DNA from: Limnomonas spitsbergensis
Lineage: Eukaryota > Chlorophyta > Chlorophyceae > Chlamydomonadales
Reading direction: 5' to 3'
Length of the DNA: 64,000 nucleotides
NCBI GenBank assembly: GCA_037349105.1
Contig: JAYJMM010000059.1
Coordinates: forward strand, 248,001 to 312,000
How positions within the stretch are numbered: the stretch's first letter is position 1; the number at the start of each line of letters is the position of its first letter. Positions 28,501 to 40,500 of the stretch are shown here, piece after piece. Below the pieces are notes generated by a model. It worked only from the letters and a program-made list of their open reading frames with translations, did not search any database and was not told the DNA's origin. A program made the position numbers and the translations under genes.

Positions 28501-31500
28501 AGCAACCACCCGAGCTGCAACAATCGCTACAGCCATGGTCTGTCCTGAACGTACTACAGGTGCGTAGCTACCCGCCAGATCCAGGGCATGCCCGACGGGG
28601 TGGTGAACGCCTGGCCGGGCAGAGTGGGTGGGCTGCAGTGCAGTTTCAGCTACATGTCAGCTTCCGGTTAGATATATGTCAGCTACTAATCGGATCCAGG
28701 GCACACCAGACGGGGTGCGTGACTGAAATGGATCCATCGTCGCATCCCCTTCTTCCCTGCCACGGACACCGCCCAAATAGTATATTTGTGAACGGGAAAC
28801 CCTCGCCTAGTTTACCGTATCCCTGAACCATACCCCCCTTTCAGAAGCTGATGTACGAGATTGGCCGTGAGGTGGCCGGAGGACTGCGTCTTCAGGACGA
28901 TGCGGCTACGCTTGCCCGCGTGCTGGTCAAGTGCACCGGACGGGAGATGGGCGCGTTGCTCATCGGGAAGTTCGGCCCCGCGATCCGCGCCAGGCGCCGC
29001 GCCCTGGACCTGAGGGACTCGGAGCGCATGAAGGCGGCGGCGGCCACAGCGGCGGCAGCTGCGGCGGCCATTGCGCGGTAAGGAGCCCACGACTGAGCGA
29101 TGACCTTTTTGCATCATGTTTCCACATGTGGGGGATTAAGGGTTTAGGTTAAAACCTAATGGTTTAACCTAAGGGTTTAACCTAAGGGTTTAGGGTGTCG
29201 AAATTTTTTGTTTCTGCCTCGCACACCAAAGGTGCTCCACTTAGTGGAGGAACACCAAAACCCACCCTCCACCAAAACCCACCCTCCACTATGTAGAGGG
29301 GCCGGTTTGGGATATGTGAGACAAAAAAACGGCGGAGTGATGACCTTTTTACATCCGGTTTCCTTATTGTATCCATTTTCCTCGCTGTCTGTAGACCTCA
29401 TCCCTGGACCATACACCTTCAAACCTATGTCCCAAATCCTTATGACCCTTAACCCTAAACCCTGCGGTTCAAACCTGCGGCTATCCTATTCTCATGCCAC
29501 TTACCTTTATCTCCACACCTGTTGGTGCAACAATCCATGCAACAATCCATGCAACAATCCTTGCAACAATCCTTGCAACAATCCATGCAACAATCCATGC
29601 AACAATCCATGCAACAATCCTTGCAACAATCCTTGCAACAATCCTTGCAACAATCCTTGCAACAATCCATGCAACAATCCATGCAACAATCCATGCATCA
29701 ATCCTTGCAACAATCCTTGCAACAATCCATGCAACAATCCATGCAACAATCCTTGCAACGATCCATGCAACAATCCATGCAACAATCCTTGCAACAATCC
29801 ATGCAACAATCCATGCAACAATCCATGCATCAATCCTTGCAACAATCCTTGCAACAATCCATGCAACAATCCTTGCAACAATCCATGCAACAATCCTTGC
29901 AACAATCCATGCAACAATCCATGCAACAATCCATGCAACAATCCATGCAACAATCCTTGCAACAATCCATGCAACAATCCATGCAACAATCCTTGCAACA
30001 ATCCTTGCAACAATCCTTGCAACAATCCATGCAACAATCCATGCAACAATCCATGCAACAATCCTTGCAACAATCCATGCAACAATCCATGCAACAATCC
30101 ATGCAACAATCCATGCAACAATCCATGCAACAATCCATGCAACAATCCATGCAACAATCCAAGCAACAATCCTTGCAACAATCCTTGCAACAATCCATGC
30201 AACAATCCATGCAACAATCCTTGCAACAATCCATGCAACAATCCATGCAACAATCCATGCAACAATCCATGCAACAATCCATGCAACAATCCATGCAACA
30301 ATCCATGCAACAATCCATGCAACAATCCATGCAACAATCCATGCAACAATCCATGCAACAATCCATGCAACAATCCATGCAACAATCCATGCAACAATCC
30401 ATGCAACAATCCATGCAACAATCCATGCAACAATCCTTGCAACAATCCATGCAACAATCCATGCAACAATCCTTGCAACAATCCTTGCAACAATCCATGC
30501 AACAATCCATGCAACAATTCATGCAACAATCCATGCAACAATCCATGCAACAATCCATGCAACAATCCAAGCAACAATCCTTGCAACAATCCTTGCAACA
30601 ATCCATGCAACAATCCATGCAACAATCCTTGCAACAATCCATGCAACAATCCATGCAACAATCCATGCAACAATCCATGCAACAATCCATGCAACAATCC
30701 TTGCAACAATCCATGCAACAATCCTTGCAACAATCCATGCAACAATCCATGCAACAATCCTTGCAACAATCCATGCAACAATCCATGCAACAATCCTTGC
30801 AACAATCCATGCAACAATCCATGCAACAATCCATGCAACAATCCATGCAACAATCCATGCAAGAATCCATGCAACAATCCATGCAACAATCCTTGCAACA
30901 ATCCATGCAACAATCCTTGCAACAATCCATGCAACAATCCATGCAACAATCCTTGCAACAATCCTTGCAACAATCCATGCAACAATCCATGCAACAATCC
31001 ATGCAACAATCCTTGCAACAATCCATGCAACAATCCATGCAACAATCCTTGCAACAATCCTTGCAACAATCCATGCAACAATCCATGCAACAACCCATGC
31101 AATAACAGGTCGTCCAGCAGCAACAGCAAAAGCCCCCGGCCAGCAACAGGCCACGCGACCGGCGCCCCTCCCTCCGTCCCCTCAGCTGCCGCATCTGCCG
31201 CACCCGCTCCAGCCCCCCAGCGTCCTGCCACCGGACGCTTACCTGACCCCCTGGCATGGGCGAGGGACTGGGAAGAGGAGGAGGAAACAGAGCGAGGGAC
31301 GGGTGGGGACGCGGGCCTGCAAGGCGGGTGGAGAGTGTGTATTGGTGGAGGAGCAGGCTTCGGAGCCGGGAGGTGGGTGGATCGATTTGCACCTTTAAAC
31401 TGCCAACAGGAATTGTCACCCTCGAATGTGCTTCTTGGATCTGTCCCTTGGATCTGTCTTTCGATCTGTCCCTCGGCTCCGTTTTGCGATCTGCCCCTTG

Positions 31501-34500
31501 GACTTATCCTTTGATCAGCGTCTGGGTTGTCATTTGCAAATGCCCCTTCGATCTGTTTTATGTGCTCCTTGGTTAACATCTTAATATACCCATTGGATCT
31601 ACCTTTCGATCTGTCCCTTGGATCTACCTTTCGATCTGTCCCTTGGATCTACCTTTCGATCTGTCCCTTGGAACTGTCTTTCGATCTGTCCCCTGGAACT
31701 GTCTTTCGATCTGTCCCTTGGACCTGTCTTTTGATCTGCCCCTTGGACCTGTCATTCGATCTGCCCCTTGGACCTGTCTTTCGATCTGCCCCTTGGACCT
31801 GTCTTTCGATCTGCCCCTTGGACCTGTCTTTCGATCTGCCCCTTGGACCTGTCATTCGATCTGCCTTGGACCTGTCTTTTGATCTGCCCCTTGGACCTGT
31901 CTTTCGATCTGCCCCTTGGATCTGTCATTCGATCTGCCCCTTGGACCTGTCATTCGATCTGCCCCTTGGACCTGTCTTTCGATCTGCCCCTTGGACCTGT
32001 CTTTCGATCTGCCCCTTGGACCTGTCTTTCGATCTGCCCCTTGGACCTGTCTTTCGATCTGCCCCTTGGACCTGTCATTCGATCTGCCTTGGATCTGCCT
32101 TTCGATCTGCCCCTTGGACCTGTCTTTCGATCTGCCCCTTGGACCTGTCTTTCATTCTGCCCCTTCGACCTGTCATTCGATCTGCCTTGAATCCGCCTTT
32201 CGATAAGTCCCTTAGATCTGTCATTTGATCTGTTTGTATCTTCCCCTTGGATCTATCTTTTGATACGTCTTTCGATGTGCTCCTTGGATCTGTCTTTCGA
32301 TATGTCCCTTGGATCTGTCATTTGATCTGCCTCTCATATCTGTCTTTCGATCTGCCCCTTGGATATGTCATTATATCTTCCCCTTGGGTCTGCTTTTCGA
32401 TATGCCCCTTGAATATATCTTTCGAATTGTCACTTGGATCTGCCTTTCGATGTGCCCCTTGGATCTGTCTTCCGATCTGCCCCTTGGATCTGCCTTTCGA
32501 TCTGTCCCTTGGATCCGTCTTTCGATCTGCCCCTTGGATCTGCCTTTCGATCTGCCCCTTGGATTCGTCTTTCGATCTACCCATTGGATCTGCCTTTCGA
32601 TCTGCCCCTTGCATCTGTCGTTCGATCTACTCCTTGGATCTGCCTTTCGATCTACTCCTTGGATCTGTCTTTCATTCTGCCCCTTGAATCCGCTTTTCGC
32701 TATGTCTCTTATATCTGTTTTTGATCTGCACCTTCGATATATCTTTCGATCTGTCTTTCGAACTGCCCCTTGAATATGTCTTTCGATATGTCCCTTGGAT
32801 CTGTCAGTTGATCTGCCTTTCGATCTGCCCCTTAGATATGTCTTTAAATTTTCCCCTTGGATCTGTCTTTCTACCCGCTCCTTGGATGTCCCTTTCGACC
32901 TGTCCCCTGGATCTGCATTTCGATCTGCTCATGGATCTGTCTTTCCATCCACCACATGGATATGTCTATATATCTGTCTTTCGACGTGCCCCTTGAATCT
33001 CCTTTTCGATCTGCGCCTTTGAGATGTTTTCGATGTCTCCCTTTCTTCTTTCATCTATGTTTTGATATGGCCCTTGAATATGTATTTCGAATTGTCACTT
33101 GTATCTGTCATTCCATCGGCCACTTGCATCTGGCTTTCGATATTCTCCTTGAATCGTTATTTTGATTTGCCCCTTGAATCTGTATTTCGATCTACCATGT
33201 ACATCTGTTTTCGATCTACCCCTTGGATCTATTTTGCAATCTATCACTTAACATTTTGGATCTATCACTTGGATATAACCTTACACTTGCTCCTTATATT
33301 TTGCTCCTTATATTTTGATATGCAACTCAGGTCTGCCCCTTTGAGATGCTTCAGGATATACCCCTCAGATATATCGTTTGAAATTGCTCCTTGGATATAA
33401 GCCTTGGATCTGCAACTTTGATCTGCAACTCAGATCTGCCACCTCGATATGTTGTCTGGATCTGCCCCTCACATCTGATCCTCCAAGCTGTCCCTTGGAT
33501 CTGATCCTTGAATCTTTATCTTGGATCTAATCATTGGATCTGTTTCTTGAAACGCTCCTTGCACTTGCTCCTTTGTATGAAATATGCTGACCTATCGCCC
33601 ACCTTGCTGACTTGTCATCAGGTGCCCATCCCCCACTGCTGACCCGTCGCCCACCTTGCTGACCTGTCATCAGGTACCTATCTCCCACTCTGCTGACCTG
33701 TACCGAGATGGTGTTCATGTGGACGGAGCTCACTGCTGACGGGATCACCGAGCAGGAGGCCCGGCAGTCGGTAGTCAGAGCCATGGTGAGGGGGGAGGAG
33801 GGGTATGTGAGAGGTCAGGGGGATAAAGATAAGGATGAAGGGGGGATGGGCGTAAGGAGGGCTGGGGGGAGTACGAGGAGTAAGGGGGAGGTGGTAAAGA
33901 GGGGGTAAGAATTAAGGAGGGGTGAAGGGGGGTGAAGAGTGAGGGGGGGTGAGAGGCTTGGAAGCCCATGGTCTGTCCCATGGTGAGAGGGAAGGGGTTC
34001 AGTCGTTCATACCCCCTTTGCCAAAACCTGTCTACATTATTTCCCATGAAACCCCCAATGATGTGTTGCACCCACTTTTTGCTTTTGAATTTGCAATTCA
34101 AAATCTGATACGTGTTCCCATTGGTTTAGATCGGGCGTCTCACAGCTTCCGAGATCGACCCGCTGCTGGACGCCTTCATGGCAGACCATGTACTGGACCA
34201 CGCACCCGCACCGTCCTCCATTACCGACCACACACCGCAACCCGCCGCCGCCGCCACCGCTGCAGCAGCAGCAGCAGCTGTATCTGCTGCAACCGCCGCA
34301 ACCGCAGCCTCTGGCGATATTCCCAGCCGGATAGTGTTAGGCGCCGAAGCTGCAACCACTTTCGCGTCGGCCGACCAAAGGAGCGAGGCCAGCCAGCCGC
34401 CGACGCCGCGCGGCGGCGCCAGCGGCGCTGTGCACGGCCGCCAGCCCGGAGGCGGTGGCAGCAGCAGCGGCCTGGGGGCCGCTGCCGCCGCCGCCGCGCG

Positions 34501-37500
34501 CGCGGCGGCCGCAGGGCGGTGGCTGCCGCGTCTGGCCATCGAGCCACACGAGCTGGCTGCTAGGCTGCAGCTGTTGGGCGCGCTCCCGCTCCCGCGGCCG
34601 GCTCCGCACCTGCCGCGTGAGCAGCGCAGACAGTTGCAGCTGGGGGGACGGCATGCAGCGGGTTCGTTGGCTGTGAGTGGAGGAGTGTCCAAGCCTGCGT
34701 ACGACCATCCGGCTGGGGCCTCCTCTCGCATTCAACAGGTGAACGTGGCACATGTGAACGTTCCGTTTGTTCACATTAATTTCCATGTTTTGTTGTCTAT
34801 GTTTCCCATGTTTGTCTTGTTAATTTTACAATTGATTTGTGCTCAGAGACCTGTCCTGGCACCCTCATCAGCTGACTCTTTACTCGTTACTTGCAACTTG
34901 TTTTGATTACTCATTACTCATAAATCGCCAATCATTACTCAATACCAGCATACATTACTTAGAGAAATGCCCTTGCACCCTAATCAGTTCACTCTTTACT
35001 CGTTACTGATGACTTTATGTCCATCGGTCATTACTCATTACTCGTCACTCATTACGCACGACCGGTGTGCATTACTCTTCCTAAATACCACCCGCCTGCA
35101 TGTTCAGGGTGGGCGTGTTCAGCTCATAGAGCTGCTGGGCATGATGTATGCGGTTGCCACTCATTACGCAATACCTGTATGCATTACTCATTACTCTCCC
35201 ACCCGCCTGCATGTTCAGGGTGGGCGTGTTCAGCTCATAGAGCTGCTGAGGCTGGGCATGATGTACGCGGCGGCCACTGAGGCAACCACGCACGCCGTGA
35301 CCGTCAGCGGCACCCGGCGCATTACCATGCAGGTGAGCATTGGTTGATAAATAAAGAAAGCTACGCCCAGTGGGGGCTTGAGAGTTGAGGAAACAGCGCA
35401 GCCTGGGCCGAAGCCACATCCGCGCCGTTACTGTCCCCCCTTGATTATCCTTGCTGACGTGAAATCTCATCCCCACACCCCTCAAACCCTAATCCCCACT
35501 TAAACCCTAATCCCCACTTTAACCCTAATCCCCACTTAAACCCTAATCCCCACTTAAACCCTAATCCCCACTTAAACCCCAATCCCCACTTAAACCCTAA
35601 TCCCCACTGAAACCCTAATCCCCACTTAAACCCTAATCCCCACCTTAACCCTAATCCCCACTTAAACCCTAATCCCCACAGAAACCCTAATCCCCACTTA
35701 AACCCTAATCCCCACTTAAACCCTAATCCCCACTTAAACCCTAATCCCCACGTACACCCTAATCCCCACTTAAACCCTAATCCCCACATAAACCCTAATC
35801 CCCACTTAAACCATAATCCCCACCTTAACCCTAATCCCCACTTAAACCCCAATCCCCACTTAAACCCTAATCCCCACCTTAACCCTATTCCCCACTTAAA
35901 CCCTAATCCCCACATAAACCCTAATCCCCACTTAAACCCTAATCCCCACTTAAACCCTAATCCCCACTTAAACCCTAATCCCCACTTTAACCCTAATCCC
36001 CACTTAAACCCTAATCCCCACATTAACCCTAATCCCCACTTAAACCCTAATCCCCACATAAACCCTAATCCCCACTTAAACCCTAATCCCAACTAAAACC
36101 CCAATCCCCACTTAAACCCTAATCCCCACTTTAACCCTAATCCCCACCTGAACCCTAATCCCCACCTTAACCCTAATCCCCACTTAAACCCTAATCCCCA
36201 CATAAACCCTAATCCCCACTTAAACCCTAATCCCCACTTAAACCCTAATCCCCACTTTAACCCTAATCCCCACGTAAACCCTAATCCCCACTTAAACCCT
36301 AATCCCCACATAAACCCTAATCCCCACTTAAACCCTAATCCCCACTTAAACCCTAATCCCCACATAAACCCTAATCCCCACTTAAACCCTAATCCTCACT
36401 TAAACCCTAATCCCCACTTAAACCCCAATCCCCACTTAAACCCTAATCCCCACCTTAACCCTAATCCCCACTTAAACCCTAATCCCCACATAAACCCTAA
36501 TCCCCACTTAAACCCTAATCCCCACTTAAACCCTAATCCCCACTTAAACCCCAATCCCCACTTAAACCCCAATCCCCACAAAAACCCTAATCACCACTTA
36601 AACCCCAATCCCCACAAAAACCCTAATCCCCACTTAAACCCCAATCCCCACTTAAACCCTAATCCCCACCTTAACCCTATTCCCCACTTAAACCCTAATC
36701 CCCACATAAACCCTAATCCCCACTTAAACCCTAATCCCCACTTAAACCCTAATCCCCACTTAAACCCTAATCCCCACTTTAACCCTAATCCCCACTTAAA
36801 CCCTAATTCCCACATTAACCCTAATCCCCACTTAAACCCTAATCCCCACATAAACCCTAATCCCCACTTAAACCCTAATCCCAACTAAAACCCCAATCCC
36901 CACATAAACCCTAATCCCCACTTAAACCCTAATCCCCACTTAAACCCTAATCCCCACTTAAACCCCAATCCCCACTTAAACCCCAATCCCCACAAAAACC
37001 CTAATCCCCACTTAAACCCCAATCCCCACAAAAACCCTAATCCCCACTTAAACCCTAATCCCCACTTAAACCCTAATCCGCACCTGCAATATAATCCACA
37101 CTTAAACCCTAATCCACACCTAAAATCGAACCCTTACCTGTATCCTAGTCCCCGTGCTCCTGCGGGGCTTATTAAACAATGATAAAAAAGGGATGTGGGG
37201 CTTCATATACACAAGTATAAACAAAAGTATATACACACGCGGGAGGCTATCTTAATCTACGATCCTGTTAAAGTAGCAGAATTTGCCTTCAATTGCGGTG
37301 TCTGAAACTCAGCTACATAATTAAGCCACCGTTACGACCATAATTGGCACAGCACTGAATATTACCTCAGAAGCTCAATCCCCACTACCCTTAACCCACT
37401 ACCCACTACCCTAAACCCTAAACCCTAAACCCTAAGCCCAAAACCCTAAACCCTAAACCCTAAACCCCCTCACCCCCCTCACCCCGAACCCTCTTGTTTC

Positions 37501-40500
37501 AGATGATCACTGAAATCACCAACAAGCAGACCCAGGCACTCCTAGCCGCCTCGGAGCATGCAGCGCAGATGACGTCCCCGCCCCCCCTTTCACAAATCGC
37601 CGCCTCGGCAGTCTTCGCCGCTCCGAGCCAGCACCTAGGGCTACTGAACAAGACAGGCAAGGTCGCCAGCAGCCGTGCCGCCTGCCCAGCGGCGTCGGCA
37701 GCTGCCATCCTCGCCATCCAGGTTCTTTCAACACATTGGAGCTGCCGCTCTGCTGCCGCCGCCACAGCCCGCGTGCTGGTCGACGGTGCCAGCAGCCCTG
37801 CGCAGCTGTTCCACCCGGGGCGCGGCGGAGCCGTGGACGCGGGCGGCGCGGCCCCTGAGGGGCCATTCTGCAGCATACGGAGGAGTAGCCGCGGCGGCGG
37901 CAGCGGTGCCGCCGCCGCCGCCCTGCCACTGGCCCCGCGGCATGTGCTGCTTCAGGGCACGTGTCGGCACTTGCTGCGGCATGTAGCGGTGGCGGCGGCA
38001 GTAGCTGCGGGGGGCACCCCGCACGTGCTGTCGCTGGTTCGCCCGTGCCCTCCGCCGTCCGCCACTCTCCTGCCCCTCCCTGCACCCTCGCCCATCACGT
38101 CACCCAAGCGCGGAGGTGTCACTCTCCCGCCGGACTTTTCCTCAGCCCTGGAGGCCCCCTCGGCGCTCCTCCTGGGTGGCTCCCATGTCGCAGCTGTGCA
38201 GCGTATGGCCTCTCTAGGCGCATTGACGGCCAGGGAGCAGCTGATGGGTATTATTAGGGAGCTGCTGCTGGGGGGGGAGGAGGGAGCGGCGGCCGCGACC
38301 TCAACAGGTAATTTTGACATACATTTGTGAATTGATTTTGATTTAATTATGATTTCGATTTTGATTTTGTCTTTATTTTAATTCATACTCCTACCCTCTC
38401 CCCCCCCCCCCCCCCTACCCCTTTTTCTGCAGCTCCAGCCCTTAACTGTTCTTAATTTTACTCTACTCACACTTAACCTGAAACCCTAACCCTTCCCCCG
38501 CCTTCCCTGTCCTGCATTTTCAGTTGTGGTGGTTGTACCTGCTGAGGTGGCAGAGTGTGATGACGTGATCGAGTTGCTGCAGCTGTTGCTGGTATCCCCT
38601 GGTTCAGCAGCCATCCTATCCGGCTGTCTGGCCGCCTTCAGGGGAAGAACTGGGAATGAGGTGAGGAAGAGTGGTGAGAATGAGTGGGAGAAGAGAGTGG
38701 GTGAAAAGAGTGAGAGCAAAAGTGGGGAGGAGATTATCCGAACCCTGAACCCTGAACCTCCTTTCAATTCCCCATGTAGCTGCGGGAGTCTCTTGCCCAG
38801 CTGTTCTCTGAACCCTGAACCCTACAGCCTGGACCCTTAAACTTGATCTCTGAACCCGAAACCCTTAAACCTAAACCCTGGACCCTTAAACTTGATATCT
38901 GAACCATAAACCCTTAAACCTAAACCCTGGACCCTTAAACTTGATGTCTGGACCCTTAACCCTGAACCCTACAGCCTGGACCCTTAAACTTGGTATCTGA
39001 ACCCTAAACCCTGAACCATACAGACCAAAGCCTGGACTCTTCAAATTGATATCTGGACCTCCTTTCAATTATCTGTAGCTGCGAGAATCTGTTGCCCAGC
39101 TCTTCTCAGTCCCTCCGATGCCTCCGGTACGGTTCCGGGAGCACCGAGCCTCCGAAACCACGGGCACCGCACCCAATACCCGGCCCTCCTCGGCCAGCCC
39201 AGCCGCCACCGCCGCAGCCAACGCCGCTGCCACCGCCGCTGTGGCTGGTAGCGGTGGCGGGGATGCGTTGGGTTCTGCGGTTGAAGAGATGGGCGCACTC
39301 GCGGCTGTTGAGGAGGAGGAGTGGGAGGTGGAGGAGGAGGAGGAGGAGGAGGAGGGGGAGCGGGGAGGTGACGGGGACTTGGCCCCTCTAGTCCCACAGA
39401 AGACGTCAACGACTAACGTCAGGGCCTCTTCTCCACTTGTCAAGTGAGTTAGGGTTTAGGGTTCAAGGTTGACGTCTTCGTCTCCACTTGTCAAGTGGGG
39501 TAGAATAAGCTTGGTGTGGGAGAGGGAGAGAGGGAGAGGGGGGGGGGGGGGATATGGACTTGGCCTCAAACCCCAACCCTCAACCTTCAAACCTGTACCC
39601 TTAGCACAAACCTCTTTTGGCTGCAGCTTATGTGTTTCAATTTGTGATTCTTGCCCCTGCCGATTTTGACGGCCCCTCTCCCACCTCTCCCACCCCTCTC
39701 AACCCCCCTCTGGCCCCATCTCGCACCCCCCCCTCTCACACTCCCCCCTCTCACCCCCCCTCTCACCCTCCCTCTCACCCCCCCTCCCCCCTCCCACCCC
39801 CCCTCTCACCCTCCTCCCTTATCCCCCCCCCCCCTTTCACCCCTCCTCCCCCCCCACCCACCCCACTCTCAGGGCGATGGCCGGACTCAGGGCTGGTGCA
39901 GGTTTCCAGCCACAACAAGGCTCTGATGATCCAGGAGTGTCACTGACACAGGTTAGTCGTCTACCATAAAACGGGATAGGGTCTGCGCACCCAAGGATGA
40001 GGAGTGTCACAGCAAGGAAAGAGCAGCTCTGATGACCCGGTTGTGACTCTAACGAGGGTGAGAGCTTACTTGACACGCGTCTGGAATGGTACGCACCTCT
40101 AAGCGCATCCTTTACCTTTTGGGTAGGGTGAATGGTGTGTCACAGCATGGCAAGAGCAGCTCTGATGACCAGGGATAGGGTCCGCTCACACCTGTCGAGA
40201 ACTGATATATCGAATTCGTCGCGCAGGCAAAAGTACTCACTCCGTGCCCATGGCCCTGAACCCATACCCTGAACCCTCGACTATGGACCATTCACCCTAC
40301 ACCTTCAACTCTAAACAATTCACCCTCCACCCTCCACCCTCCACCCCACAGGCCCGTCTCAACCTGATCCGCGGCCTCTCAGCGCTGCGCCCCCTCAAGC
40401 TGAATCATTCAACCTACACCCTTGCACCCTTTCCCTAAACCCTCACCTTTGAACCATTCACCCCTACACCCTACACCCTTCACCCCTCCCCTAAACCCTC

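Noticed and set aside
31330..31372. Gly-rich end of exon 34 (GGGAGFGAG) as the AAA4 Walker A motif
   Set aside because: It lacks the GK[ST] core and lies too far upstream of the AAA4 Walker B-like segment. Exon 38 gives the better collinear candidate.
29494..31579. QQSM, NNPC and HATI repeat ORFs and reverse LLHGLLQG ORFs
   Set aside because: Products of the 12-bp array in every frame; no conserved domain and no start context.
35478..37475. True chromosome end
   Set aside because: Telomere-like units are degenerate, have an 18-bp period, and are flanked on both sides by in-phase exons of one gene.
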